Part shown: positions 22,576 to 33,503 of the stretch, one piece after another
How positions within the stretch are numbered: the stretch's first letter is position 1
Layout of the letters: every line of letters starts with the position of its first letter
Assembly (NCBI GenBank): GCA_008330645.1
Contig: VLTN01000111.1
Span: 1-33,503 of the forward strand
Length of the DNA stretch: 33,503 bases
DNA from: Cafeteria roenbergensis
Lineage: Eukaryota > Sar > Bigyra > Bicosoecida > Cafeteriaceae
Direction of reading: 5' to 3'
The notes under the pieces: generated by a model
Told to the model about the DNA's origin: nothing
What the model saw: only the letters and a program-made list of their open reading frames with translations
Databases searched by the model: none
Program-made: the position numbers and the translations under genes

Positions 22576-24469
22576 ATGGCGGACGGCGACTACGGCCATC
22601 TCGATGCCGGGCCCGCCTCCGGGGCCGCGCCAGTGTCGTACGCGCAGGTGGCTCGCCGCGGCGCGCTCAGCCGCCCGGACCAGCGTCACGACGGGGACGG
22701 TGGCGGCGGTGGCGGCGGTGGCGGCAGTGACGAAGCCGGCGACGAGCGCGATGGCGCGGCCGCCACGTTCGCTGGGGCGAGCGGCCGCGGCCACACAGCC
22801 GCCAGCGCTGGGCCGTGGGGCCGGCCAGCGGCCTCCGCCGGTGGCGACGATGCCGCCGTGGCTCGGACAGGCCCCCGCCGCCCTGTCGTCGGCGGCGGCA
22901 CTGGCGGCATCAGCAGCAGCTACGCTGCCCCGCCAGCAGCCCGCCTGGCCGCCGCGCCAGCTGTGCGCCTCGGAGCCGGCACCTCCACCTCCACCTCCAC
23001 CTCCTCCGCTGTGCCCATCGCCGGCACCGCCACCGGCCGCCATCGCCAGCCGGCAGAGCGGCCCCCAACTGCAACCGTCTCGCGCTCCCTAGCAGGCAGT
23101 GCGGGCTTTGCGACCAACGCTCACCGAACCAGCAGACTTGCGGCCACGCAGGCCGCGGCTGGGGCTGGCAGAGCCGCGTTTGCTCACGGCACGGGAGACC
23201 TCGCAGGGGCACCGGGCTCTGCCGGAAGGAGCTCCACTTCGCACTTCGTTCCGCCGCCAGAAAGCGAAGCGGAATCGTTCACGTCGGCTGGTCGGAGCCT
23301 AAACCGCTTCCGGATCACGCGGCGTCAGCGGCAGGCGGCGCAGCGCTCGACCGACGGCCGGGCCGCGGCCGGCAGTCGCATGCCAGTCACCGCGACATCA
23401 CTTGCGTTCCTCGCCGAGTCGTCGGCGTCGTCGCACTCTCCCCACGCTCGGGCCGACCCTTCCATCGGCACGTCGCTCCTCGCCGCGTCGCTCAGACTGG
23501 ACGGCGTGGGTGGCCCGTCGCCGTCGTCGGGCGGCGCCGCCTCTTCTGGCCCCCGTCGCAACGGCTCTGCCACTTTCATTGCCCAGGCATCGCCCCGGGG
23601 AACGGCCACCATGCCTGCCGCGGCGTTTGCCAGCGGTTTCGCGGCGGACGCTGGCGCGCCCGCCGCCGCAGCAGCAGGCGGCGCCGCAGTGTGGGCAGCC
23701 GCCAGCGCAGCGAGCGCCAGCGCAGCGAGCGCCAGCGCAGCGAGCGCCAGCGCAGCGAGCGCCAGCGCAGCGAGCGCCAGCGCAGCGAGCGCCAGCGGGG
23801 CTGCTAATGGTGGTGGCGGCGGCGCCGGAGGGGGAGGGGGAATCGTTTTGGCCGCGCCGCCTCGGGCCCATCCGCCCCGGCCAGGCCAATCACGGCTCCA
23901 TCACCTCCGTGTCCCGTCGTCGCGGGACACGTCCGCTGGCTTCGCGGCGCCACCGGGGTCCCACCCGGCGCGCCCCGCTGCTCAGCGCGTTGCGTGCGGG
24001 AGCTGCCGCCGCGCGGCCTGCTGCGACCGGTGCGGAGCTGTGGCGTCGACGCAGTGCCGCCGGTGGGCGGGGCCGCTGCTGCTGGCGGCACTGGTCACCC
24101 TAGCCGCGAGCGCAGAGTGGGTGGCCACGTCGCTGCTCTGGCACTTGCTCACACAGCCGCGAGTCATCGCGTCTGGGAGCGCTCTGCCGCTGATGTTGGT
24201 CCTGATCCCGCTCACGGCTCTGCTGTCTCTGTGCAGCTCTGCCGTGGACTCCAGATGCTGCCGCTGCTGCCACGCGCTTGCGTCGGCGCGCGGCGCCGAG
24301 CTGCCGCCGTGGGCCGCGCCCGCCGCTTGCTGTGTCCCCGCCGACAGACTGGAGGCCGTGGCCTCGGCCAGGCGCGGGGGGCACCTCAGCACCGCGGCCG
24401 CCACCGCCGCCCTGCGTCTCGCTGGCGGCACGGCCGTGTGCTGTGGCTGTATCCGTTGCGACGATGGCA

Positions 24470-24513
<44 letters not shown>

Positions 24514-26710
24514 CGCGGGAGTCGGCGGCACGGCGCCCGCGCAAATTACGGCTGGGGGGCGGTCTCTGCGGCCGCTGCTGCTGCTGCTGTGGCCACGGCT
24601 CCGGCTGCGCCGTCTGCGAGTCAGCCGACGCCCGCAGGCGGCGGGCGGAGGCCGCGGCTGAGCGACTCGCGGCGCAGGGGCGGGCTGCGGCGCCACTGCG
24701 CGCCCAGTCCCAGCGCCGTCGCCGGCGGCGCAGGGAGCGCGCGCGGGGCGTGGCGCAGGCCTGCGGCCTTCGTTGCGGCCTCCCGGCCGCGCCGGTGTGG
24801 CTGGCGTGCACCGCGGGCGGGCTGGAGGCAGTGGGCACTGGCACCCTTCTCGCAGCCGCCGCAGCAGTGCACATGACGGCGCTGCCGGCGCTAGGCGCGG
24901 CCGCGCTCGCCTGCACGCGGTGCATGGGGGCGGCGCTGCGGGGGCGGCCTCCCGTCCCGGCGCGGCCGCAGGGTCACGGGCCAGCGGCACAAGCAGCCGC
25001 CGCAGCCGCGGCCGCGCGCGCGGCCCGCGGCGAGGCCGACGCGGGTGCGCTCTCCGGGGGCCGTCCCATGTCGTTTGGCCGGCTGTGCGGCGCGTTCCTG
25101 GCGCTGCTGGGCGGCATCTTGGCCCTCGTCCCCGCTGCGCTGTCAGGCTCCGTCGGGCCGGCCGTGGCTGGCGCCGCCGCCGTGCTGCTGCTCGCGAGCG
25201 CCGCGGCGGTGAGGGAGGCTGCTCTGGGCCGGAACATGGCGACGGCTGGGTCGTGCGGCGATGGCATCCCCGCCGCCAAAGCGGACGACGCCGACGCCGC
25301 AGCCAAGGCGGGCGGCGGGCGGCCGGCGGCCGGATCGGACAGCGTCGCTCGCCGCCCGCTGGCACCGCCGACAAGCCCGCCATCGGGCCCAAGCAGCCGC
25401 CCGAGCCGCTGGCGGCGTGGCAGGCCCACGGAGCGGTGGCCGTGGGGAGGCTGTGCCTCGGCGTGTGCGCCCTGCCCGTGACCGCCGCGGCGACGGAGGG
25501 GGACAACAGCCCTGCCGTGGCCGTGGTGGCTGTGGTCACCGCGATGGTGCGGGGCATGGCTTGCATGGCCGGGGTGACGCTGGGCGGCGGGCCGGAGGAC
25601 GGCGGGCCGGAGGACGGCGGCTGGCTGCTGGGCGAGCAGATGGGCCAGTACTCCGTGGCCGGCTCTGCTGCCAACGCCTCTGCTGCTGGGCTGGGAGGCG
25701 CGCTTCTCGGGGGCGGGCTGGAGCCGAGGGCGCCGGTGAGCTGCCACCCCGTGGGCTGGGTGGCCACCGGGGCGCTGGTGCTTGGGGTGGTTGGTGGCGG
25801 CGTGCTTGCGGCCCAGACGGCCGACGCGCTTGCGTTGGCCAGAGCGCAGGAGCGGCGCGCAGAGCGGCGCGGGAGACACCGGGCTGCCATGCAGGCGCTG
25901 TCAGACCGGGCCGCCCAGGCACGGAGCAGCGGCGGCGGCGGCGGCGGCGGCGACGGCGCGCGGCGCGGCGGGCACGGAGCGGCGAGAGGCCGCCGGGCCA
26001 TGCTGCCGAGCCCCCAGGCGGTCGTGCAGCCAGGCGCAGCAGCAGCGCTTGCGCGGCAGCGGCGAGGCCTGCTCGGCCGCATGCCCCCCTCCCCGCAATC
26101 AGCCTCTGTGCTGTCGGACTCGCCGTTCTCGCCAGTGTCTTCCTCTGCCGCCAGCGTGGCGGACTCGGCCGGCGGGTCGCGGGCGGCTGAACGGGGCGCT
26201 GCGCACAGCTGCTGGCGCAGTTGCGAACCAAGCTGCTGCCAGTCTGGCAAGGACGAGCAGCGAATGTCGGCATCGATGCAACTGGAGCGAGAAGCCGTGC
26301 TGGCGGCAAGGGCGTGGGCGAGCCTGCCTTCCATCTCGGCGGCCGTGGGCGCCGTCGTTTCGGCGGTCGCAATTGCGGTCGCGCTCAACCTCGCCACGGG
26401 CGCGGCGTGGGCGTGGGGCCCTGAGTCGGCGCAGCGGCCCGGCGCCGTGCCGGGGGTGCCCTGGTTCATGCTGGCCTCGACGGCGGCCTTTCCGCCGGCA
26501 GCGGTGGCCGCCACGGCGCTGGCCTGCGCCGGCCTGCTGCTGCTCTTGCAGCCGGCGGACGCCTCGGCAGTGCCCACGGCGCCGCACGACGAGCAGTCCG
26601 TGCTGGGCCTGCCGCCAGGGCCGCAGGCAGCAGCAGGGCTCGACTCGGAGTGGCTGACGCCCGCGCCGGGCCCCGCCCCCGAGCTTGCCAGCGTCGCGAG
26701 CGAGCTGTGA
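22576..26710 (+). CDS. Multi-pass membrane protein with low-complexity N-terminus; frame breaks
   Basis: The ATG at 22576 begins MADGDYGHLDAG. About 450 residues of Gly/Ser/Ala-rich, probably disordered sequence follow, with an (ASAAS)6 run. Then comes a Cys cluster (CGSCRRAACCDRCGAVASTQC) and about eight hydrophobic segments: about 24067-24150, 24172-24240, 24795-24915, 25083-25212 (two), 25430-25600, 25740-25830, 26335-26410 and 26461-26560. The last coding stretch ends at the TGA at 26710. To keep the membrane segments in one protein, the frame must change near 24620-24640 and again near 25340-25390, with no clear intron at either place. No family recognised. The paired hydrophobic segments suggest a transporter or receptor-like protein. 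Confidence 0.55.
23701..23797. repeat. 15-bp minisatellite, coding ASAAS repeats
   Basis: GCCAGCGCAGCGAGC occurs six times exactly in tandem (23701-23790) plus a partial unit. The unit is a multiple of three, so length changes keep the frame. Confidence 0.9.
24472..24513. repeat. (GGC)14 trinucleotide run, coding poly-Gly
   Basis: Fourteen uninterrupted GGC units encode 14 glycines in the frame of the membrane protein. One of the apparent frame changes of that gene follows within about 130 bases, so mis-sizing of such runs is a possible cause. Confidence 0.9.
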
Positions 26711-27720
26711 AGCCGGCATGCGCCGAAGCAGCGCAACAGCAATCGGTCGCGAAAGCCTTGCCGAGGCGCCCCACCGCGGCGCCGCGCGTTTGCCCGAGCG
26801 CACGCAGTGCCGCACGCAACCAGCGAAAACGAAAAACAATACAAAGAGCCGCGCCCCGCGCTGCTCCGTCGCCCTCGCGGCACGGGGCCCGGGCAGCAGC
26901 CGGCTGCACGCACCGCGGCGAAAGCAAGCCGTTTCCGGGCGGCGTGCGGCTCTGCCGGCAGGTTTTGGGTGGTCCGACGAGGGCGCGCCTGCGCGACGGA
27001 GCAGCGCTCACTTGCGCCAAGCGCGCCCAAGTGGACAAGGGCCGCGACGCAGGGGCCCTCTGTTCGCTCTCCCGGGCACGATGGCGTCCGCTCACCTCTC
27101 TGCCACGGGAAGCAAGCCCGCTGCCGCGTGAGCGCCCGACCGTTGCAGTCGGCTGCTGCAGCATCGGCGCCGCGCGCGCGCCCGCCGGCGAGACAGCCGG
27201 CAGCCCCCTGGCCCACCGCCCCTGGGCGCCAAGGCCGCATCTGCGCCCCATCCGCCCCCCACGGGGCGCGCGCCGCAGGTGGGGGGCGCCGCGGGCAGCC
27301 CGCCGGCTGAACGGCAGCCATTGCACTGGCAGGCCGCCGCACGCCTGTGCTGCGACGCCGGGGAGCGTGGCCTGCATGCCTGGCCCGGCCCACGTGCCAT
27401 CACTGCTTTTCGTACGCGCCCGGAGCTGTCCCTCGCCCCCCACCCCCGCGCAGTCCGGCGGCGGCGGCCAGACAGCCTCACCAGAGTCCCGAGGAGCTCA
27501 TGAACCAGGTGCGCAGCGACGTTCCTGCCCGCGCTCTCCCACCGGAGCGCCTCCAAGCCGCTGCTCCCGAGGCGAGCTGCAAGGCGTTCAGACGCTCTCC
27601 GGTTTGAGCGCCCTGCGCAACGGCTGGACCGCTGCAGCGCACCCGCGGGCAGGGCAACGCTGCGTCTGCTGCTCCCAGCGCGCCCCGCTCCCCGCAACCG
27701 CCTCCCTGCCGTCGCCGCAG
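26711..27720. other. Host intergenic / 5' region of the ARM gene
   Basis: About 1 kb between the membrane-protein stop and the first recognisable ARM-gene exon. Open frames exist on both strands because stops are rare at this GC content, but none has a domain. The 3' end (CCTCCCTGCCGTCGCCGCAG, 27701-27720) looks like a splice acceptor, so part of this may be a first intron. One GGCTCTGCC lies at 26948. Confidence 0.45.
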
Positions 27721-27732
27721 CTGGTTCTTGAA

Positions 27733-30700
27733 ATGGCAGAACGGGACTTGTTCAACAGCCTGCGGCCCCACCTGCGCCGCGAAAAGGTGATGCCAGACTC
27801 GATGAGCACTGGCCCGATTCGCAGGGACTTTCTCAAGGTGAGCAGAAGACGCCGCAGCCGCCGTCCCCGTCAAGGCGCGGCCCGTCGCATCGGGCGGCGA
27901 CCGCCGCGAAGCTCCTTGACGGGCAACGCCTGCCAGCCACCGTGCCCAGCCCCGGTCGATGCAAAGCAAGCGTTCGCGAGTTGCAAGCGCTGTCCAGCAG
28001 CCCACCCCCCTCCCCCCCCCCCCCACTCACACACCCCTCTTCCCCCGCTGGATGCCCGGCCGACGCTACGCGCGCGCAGGCCCTGGCCCGCAAGTGGAAC
28101 CTGCACAAGGAGCCCGGGTTCTGGAGCAAGCACCGCGACATGCTGCGGCTGGCGATGGTGCTCGCAGAGCACGGCGCCGCGCGCGATTTGATGCGCAAGG
28201 AGTCACAGGCGCGCACCGCGGTGGCGACCTCCGTCATCGCTGCGGGGAACGCCAGCCCCGAGAGCCGCGCTGCGGCCCGGCATGTCGGCCTCCGCAGCCG
28301 TGTCGGGACTGACGGCGGGCCCCTCTGGGGCCGGGCAGGGCTTGCCGGCGACAGCGACGTCCGCTTCAAGCCTCGGCGTCAGGTTCGCCCCCTCGACAAG
28401 CACCCCCACGGCGGGCGGCATGCCCGCCTCGCGGCCGCTCGCCCCTTCTGACAAGGCTGCCGGCATCAGGGCGCTTCGACGGGCGCTGCGCCCGTACACG
28501 GGCGAGGGGTTCGCCGGCCAGTCCGACAACAGCGACAGCCTTCTGTACCTAAGCCGGCAGCAGCCCAAGTCGTCCGCCCGGGACTACGCCACCGGCCGTC
28601 GGCAGGACGAGTCGGAGCCGGAGGAGGTGCGGGCGCGAGCTCGCCGCCTTCAAGCGTTCATCGCCTCATTCGAGGGTGATGGCGCGCTGATGGACGAACA
28701 GGCGCGCGCAGCCGCGGCAGAGGACGGCGACGCGGCGGCGCAGCGGGGCTCTGCCGCGTCCAACCCGTTCGGCGGCAGGACCGAGTCGCGGTCTGTGTCA
28801 CCGTCCAGTCGCGCGGGCATCAGCCGGGCATCGGCGCGCGAGGAGGCCGCGAGTGCGGCGCTGCGGCTGATCGAAGGCCGCTCTGAGACGGCGGCGGGGG
28901 GAGGCGGCTCCGCGCCGGGGGGGCGGTCTCGCCGGCAGCCCCGGCTGGACGGCACGCTGGAGGACCTCGCCGGGCAGGGCTCTGCGCGGTTTCGCGCCAG
29001 CCGGAACGCGAACTCGCCCACTGTGGACTCGGAGCTGGAGTCTGAGGCGCAGCTGCTGCGCGGCTACGAGAGCGCCTTGGTCGATCGCGCGGGGCCGGCA
29101 GAGCTGGCGGGGGCGTCGATCGCAACGCTCGACGAGCCCGGCCGCGACGGCGGCGACGGCGCAGCCCCGGACGACGTGCACAGCGTGGCGCGCGGGGCGG
29201 GGGTCGGCGCGGCGCCGCCGCCCGGTGCGGCCGCGGGGGGCCCGCTCGCCCCTGCGCCCCGGCTGGAGGAGGAGGCGGGGGCTGCCGCCCGCGGGGCCAC
29301 CGTGGTGTCGGGTCTCTCGGGGGGCCTGACCCTGGCCGCGACGCAAGTCTCCGGCATGCTGGGGGCCTCGGCGGGCCACCGCGGGGGTCCCGCGCTTCGC
29401 AGGCAGTGCGCCGTGGCGCTGCGTGATCTCAGCCGGCGGCCGGAGGCCAGGCCCTATGTGCTGGCCGAGGGGGCGCAGCGGGCGCTGCTTTCGGCTCTGC
29501 AGGAGGCCGAGGACGACGAGACGCGTCTCGACTGCCTGGCAGCCCTGTGCAACCTAACGGCCGTGGCGGCGTCGGGGGCGGGGCTGCAATCCCACTTCCA
29601 GGCGGAGGAGGAGGCTGCAAGGTCTGGCGCGACCGCGCCTGACGCGGGCGGCTCTGCCGCGGGGGCTGCCGCCGCCGACGACGACGAGGACGGCGGGGCC
29701 GGCGCCAGCGAGGCCCCCGACGCGGTTCCGGAGCCCGTGCTGGAGCCGGGGGTGGTTGGCACACTTGCGGATTTCGCGCGGACCATGGGGGCTGGCACGG
29801 CCGTGGATCCTGCCGACATGGAGCTGCGCTGCATGCTGGTGACGGCCCTGCTCAACATATCCGCCACCCGACCCTTCCAGGCGCGCGCCGTCGCCGAGGG
29901 GGCGGTTCCGGCGCTGATGGCTCTCATGGTGCCGGTCACTCGGCAGCGGGCGAGGCGGGGTAACGCCGTGTCGCTCTCCGCTGCCGCTGCCGCCATGGCT
30001 GCCGCGGAGGCGGACGACCCTGCTGAGGCGCAGCGCGGCTCTGCCACGGGGAAGGGTTCTCCCGCCTCGAACGGGTCCAGGGTGTCCCCTGTTGGGGACG
30101 TCGACGCCGACGTCGACGTCGGGCAGGCGGAGGGCGTGGGCGCGGGCACGGCGGATCCGGCAGCGCGCGGCGCCGCTGACGTCAGTGGTGCGCCCGTCGG
30201 CGACAAGTACGCAGGGCAGGCGGTGCGCGCGCCGGGCGACGTCAGCGTCGCCGCGCCCTCCGCCGCCGCGGCACCCGTCGGCAGCGCGGTCCGGCCTTGT
30301 GGAGGGGGACGACTCCGACGCCAAGGAGGACGACGAAGTGGCCTTCGCGGCTGCAGTGGGCACGGGCAGAGCCGGTGGCCTGGCGGGCGACGACGATGAC
30401 GCAGACGACTACGGAGACGACGACTTCACGGCTGATGACGTCGGGAAGGCAGGCAGCCCCGGCACAGCGGCTGCGGCGGCGGCGGCGGCGGTCGGGGAGG
30501 AGCAGGACGAGGAGGAGGAAGAGGAAGAGGCCTCCGCTGGCGACATTGCCCTCGCCCTGGCGTCAGCTGACGCCTACTGCATCGCCTGCGCGGTGCGCGG
30601 GCTCTGCAACCTGAGCGGCTCTGCCAGGGGCGCCGAGGCGCTCATGGCGTCGGGCGTGGTGCCAGCCCTGTGCGGCGTGTGGGACATGCTGACGGAGGGT

Positions 30701-31144
30701 CTGCGCGGGGCGGCGGCGGCCCACATCGTGTACAACCTCACCCGCACCCGGTCCACGTCTCGGAAGCTCGCGGAGGAGGGCGGCGTATTGATTCTCCGTG
30801 ACGTCATCGTCGGCATCGCTGCCAGAAGCGCAGCGAGGGACGCGCCGCCGGCCGAGCGACGTGACGGCTCCGCGGGAAGCGGCGAGGCCTCCGCTCCAGG
30901 CTCCAGCGGCGACTGCGCTGAGCGCCTGACGGAGGAGGAGTCCTTCGCGCTTCGTCGATCGTCGCTGGCGCTCTGCCGTCTGGTTCGTGACGAGCACGCC
31001 GCCACGGTCGCGCTTCGCTGCAGAGCCGTCCTGGCGCTCAGCGCGGCGTCCATGCTGACGCTGGATGCAGAGCCGCGGCTTCCGCCCACTTCGTTCAGGA
31101 TGCAGCGGCGCTCTGCGGAGCTGGCGTTGGCAGCCACCGTGGCT

Positions 31145-31181
<37 letters not shown>

Positions 31182-33503
31182 TCGGGGGCGTGGGCGGGGA
31201 CATCGGAGGTGCCGAGGCATCTCTGCCCGGGGCTGCCGGCACTGCAGCGGCTGCCACGAGCGCTGGAAGCGCCTTCGGCTCTGCCGTGGGGCTGTCCGCG
31301 CCTGGCCCTGACGAGGGGGCGGGAGCAAGCCGCGCCCGCGCCGCATCCGCCGCGGCCGTGACGGCGGCCGTGCCGGCGCTGTCAGCTGACCCCGAGAAGG
31401 CGTTCTGCACCGCCGATGGGGTGGGCGTCGCGCACAGCGGGCCCGGCGCCGGGGCCGGCGGGGCGGGGGGCGGCAGCGTGCTGTCCGCTGCCCACGTTCG
31501 GCGCAGGCTCGCTGGCGCGCTGTGCCGGCTGTCGTGGCGGGCGGACCGATCCGCAGCCGCCACCAGCTGCGTTGGCTCCGCCCTCGCCAGCCTGGTGCTT
31601 TGCGGCGACGGCGCTGCCCGTAAGATCGCCCTGACAGCGGCGGCGAACTTCATGCGACACCCTGCGGCCGCCGCTTGCGTGATCCAGGACGGGCTGCTGG
31701 CGGTGCTTGTGGCGGTGACCATGCCTCCCGAGAGCGGCAAACGGGGCCTCTTCGCGGCTCTGCAGGAGCGGGCCCCCAGGGTCGCTGCCCGCGTGACGGA
31801 GGCCCGCACAGCAAGCACGTGGGACGACGAGTCGTATCTTGCGCACCTGGCCGTCTATAACGCCTCCTGTCACCACGCCATTCGCCGGACACTGCTGAAG
31901 CTGCGCGGCACCGACGTTCTGGACGCATGCAGGGCCGTGGAGGCCGGCAACGCACTTCGCGCCGTGGTGGCGCTCGCGGCGGCGCACGCGTCGGGCGGCG
32001 CACTCCCCACGGAAGCCGGTGACTTCCTGCTGATTCGCGACCTGAACGACGACGACCACGACGCCGATTTTGTGGACCGCACGGGAGGCGGCGGCGGCGC
32101 TGCCGTGGGCGCCGCGGCCACGGGCGGCCGCGATGATGGCATCGAAGTGGCAGAGCCATACACGCCCTTTTCCGACCGCGGCTCTGCCGTGCGGGCCGGC
32201 GGGTCGGGCTTTGCGGCGTCCAAGGGCAGCAGCCCTGCGACCGGTGGCGACGCCACCGCGGGGCCACGCCGGGCGCGTCGGCAGCGAGTGAAGCAGACGA
32301 GGCGCTGCCGTCGCTGTCGCTGCCTGTGTTGGTGTCGCTTGTGTGGCGGCGGTGGAGCGCGGAGCCGCAATGGTGCGGCGATCGCGCCTGCCGGCGTCGA
32401 CTCCCGACCTGGACTCGGACATCGGCCACCTCATCGACGCGACGGCGGCCGACTCCGCGTCGGTGGACGACGCCGTGGGGGACCTCAACGGGGACCAGCC
32501 GTCGCCTCGGCGGCATGAGCCGCTCCCGCCGCGGAGGTCCCCCGACCGCGGCGGTGCAGCTCCGCGGGCGTCTCTTGACAGCTTTGCGTCTCTCGGCAGC
32601 GAGCAGCGCAGCCCCCAGCGCGCTGCGATGCACACTCCCGCGATCCTGTCAGACGGCTACGAGGCCCCCCCCGGGGCCCCCCTGTCGCACCTGTGCCTGC
32701 TGTCGTTCTCCCTGGCAACGGTCCGCAACCTCAGCGCGGAGCACGGGTACCAGGCGAGGCTTTTGGCGGCTGGCTGCCTGCCCAGGGTGCTGGAGGTGTT
32801 GCAGCCGCACCTGCGCCCGGGGCAGGACGCCGCCACGCTTGCCGCCGCCGCCGCAGACCACCGCGGCGACTGCGGGGCCCGCGGCCAGGGCCCGTGCCCG
32901 CCGAGGGCAGGCGGGGCCCTCTTGCCGCCGAGGAGCGGGCCCGCTGGGGACTGCCCCTACCCGCTCCACTGCGTGGCCGACGCCATCCACGCCCTCGCGA
33001 ACCTCGCTCACGACCCGAGCTGCAGAGTCGAAATCGCAAAGGCGGCTCGCTGGCGGCGCTTGTGCCCGTGGCGGAGGACGCGCCCAACAGCGTGCTGGCC
33101 GTGGCCCTGGTCCGAGCGCAGAAGGAGGCCGTGGCGCGTACAGGGCCGCGCCGACGCCGAGCGGCGGGCGCGAGAGGCCACGGAGCACGCTGCCCGGCTG
33201 GTGGCGGAGTACGACGCCCGTGCAATGACCCGGGAGGAGCGGGAAGGAGGTCAGGCGGCTGGCCGCGGGAACGCCTGGACAGGGCCGGGTCGGCAGCCTC
33301 GTCCAGCGACGACGCCGCGGCACTGGGCGGCGACGGCTGGCGCCGGCGGCGGCGCGTTGCGGCGGCGCGGGCGCGGGGCCGCTCCGTCGCAAGCTTCGCG
33401 CCCGGCCAGGATTCGCCGTTGTGCCGGGCCCCCCTCGCCAGCCTCCGTCGTACAGCGCTTCGCGCATGACGTGGCGCTTGCCGCTGGCTCTGCGCTGGCT
33501 CTG
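27733..33503 (+). CDS. Armadillo-repeat protein gene, spliced, several frame changes, cut by window edge
   Basis: The first exon reads MAERDLFNSLRPHLRREKVM and ends at 27837 before GTGAGC. A 242-nt intron with a C-rich tract ends in CGCGCGCAG at 28079. The next exon continues ALARKWNLHKEPGFWSKHRD. Armadillo-type repeats follow: RRQCAVALRDLSRRPEARPY, CLAALCNLTAVAASGAGL, VTALLNISATRPFQARAVAE, IACAVRGLCNLSGSARGAEA, HIVYNLTRTRSTSRKLAEEG and, at about 32690-32800, LATVRNLSAEHGYQARLLAA. A helical segment (about 31820-31980) and an acidic linker lie between. The open frame changes near 28270, 30290, 32270, 32390, 33045 and 33140, mostly without visible splice sites. ARM repeats form protein-binding superhelices; partner unknown. 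Confidence 0.55.
31145..31180. repeat. (AGC)12 run, coding poly-Ser
   Basis: Twelve uninterrupted AGC units encode a serine run in the ARM-repeat protein, between repeat modules. Confidence 0.9.

Noticed and set aside
24100-27393. 1097-codon open frame on the minus strand
   Set aside because: It overlaps the membrane-protein gene, is Arg/Pro/Ala-rich without any domain or hydrophobic pattern, and is what a stop-poor antisense frame of GC-rich DNA looks like.

Overview
The window is a junction between an integrated virus-like element (bases 1 to about 14105) and a very GC-rich eukaryotic genome (about 14106 to 33503). The element has mixed to low GC, compact intact genes without introns and the gene set of a mavirus-type virophage: FtsK/HerA packaging ATPase, adenain-type cysteine protease, penton (minor capsid) protein and major capsid protein, head to tail in the order known from mavirus, plus a retroviral-type (rve) integrase with a chromodomain. 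Gene lengths (296, 191, 299 and 607 codons) fit that family closely. The host side has GT-AG introns, single-repeat ankyrin exons, leucine-rich-repeat and armadillo-repeat proteins, poly-Gly/Ser/Ala runs and extreme GC. A very GC-rich unicellular protist carrying endogenous mavirus-like elements, such as a bicosoecid flagellate of the Cafeteria type, would fit. The species is an inference that I cannot confirm from sequence alone.

Element layout. Bases 1-400 hold the tail of a gene cut by the window edge and a palindrome. On the minus strand follow a candidate membrane-active minor virion protein interrupted by an in-frame TGA (467-1189), a fibre with a self-cleaving S74 chaperone domain (1369-2694), a P-loop kinase-like protein (2882-3409) and an Ala/Gln-repeat coiled-coil protein (3481-4449). 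On the plus strand follow a nucleotidyltransferase-fold protein (4533-5309), ATPase, protease, penton, MCP and integrase (9934-11094). From about 11.1 kb GC drops again. This 3-kb right arm holds an HNH-like remnant, an ankyrin gene, two large fold-back elements, an orphan gene, tandem repeats, and a perfect 132-bp palindrome ending at the host junction. No polymerase or helicase is in view; replication genes and the left terminus should lie left of base 1.

How the parts work together. The ATPase would package DNA. The protease would mature capsid proteins; adenain-type consensus sites are visible in the MCP tail and near the N-terminus of the 467-1189 product. Penton and MCP would build the shell, the S74 fibre would bind the host, and the integrase would insert the DNA. 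Short repeated hairpins sit at gene 3' ends and another hairpin motif sits just before several start codons, which suggests shared transcription signals.

Host layout. The element's right end lies inside an intron of a plus-strand ankyrin gene whose exons are exactly 33 codons and whose exon-intron unit is tandemly duplicated. This duplication fixes the junction at 14105/14106. Then come an isolated pantothenate-synthetase (panC) exon (minus), a long LRR plus coiled-coil gene (minus, 16916-21840), a divergent multi-pass membrane protein (plus, 22576-26710) and an armadillo-repeat gene (plus, 27733 to the edge). The last three each need at least one reading-frame switch, so they are either degraded or affected by indels in the assembly. 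The host part is also strongly enriched in the 9-mer GGCTCTGCC.
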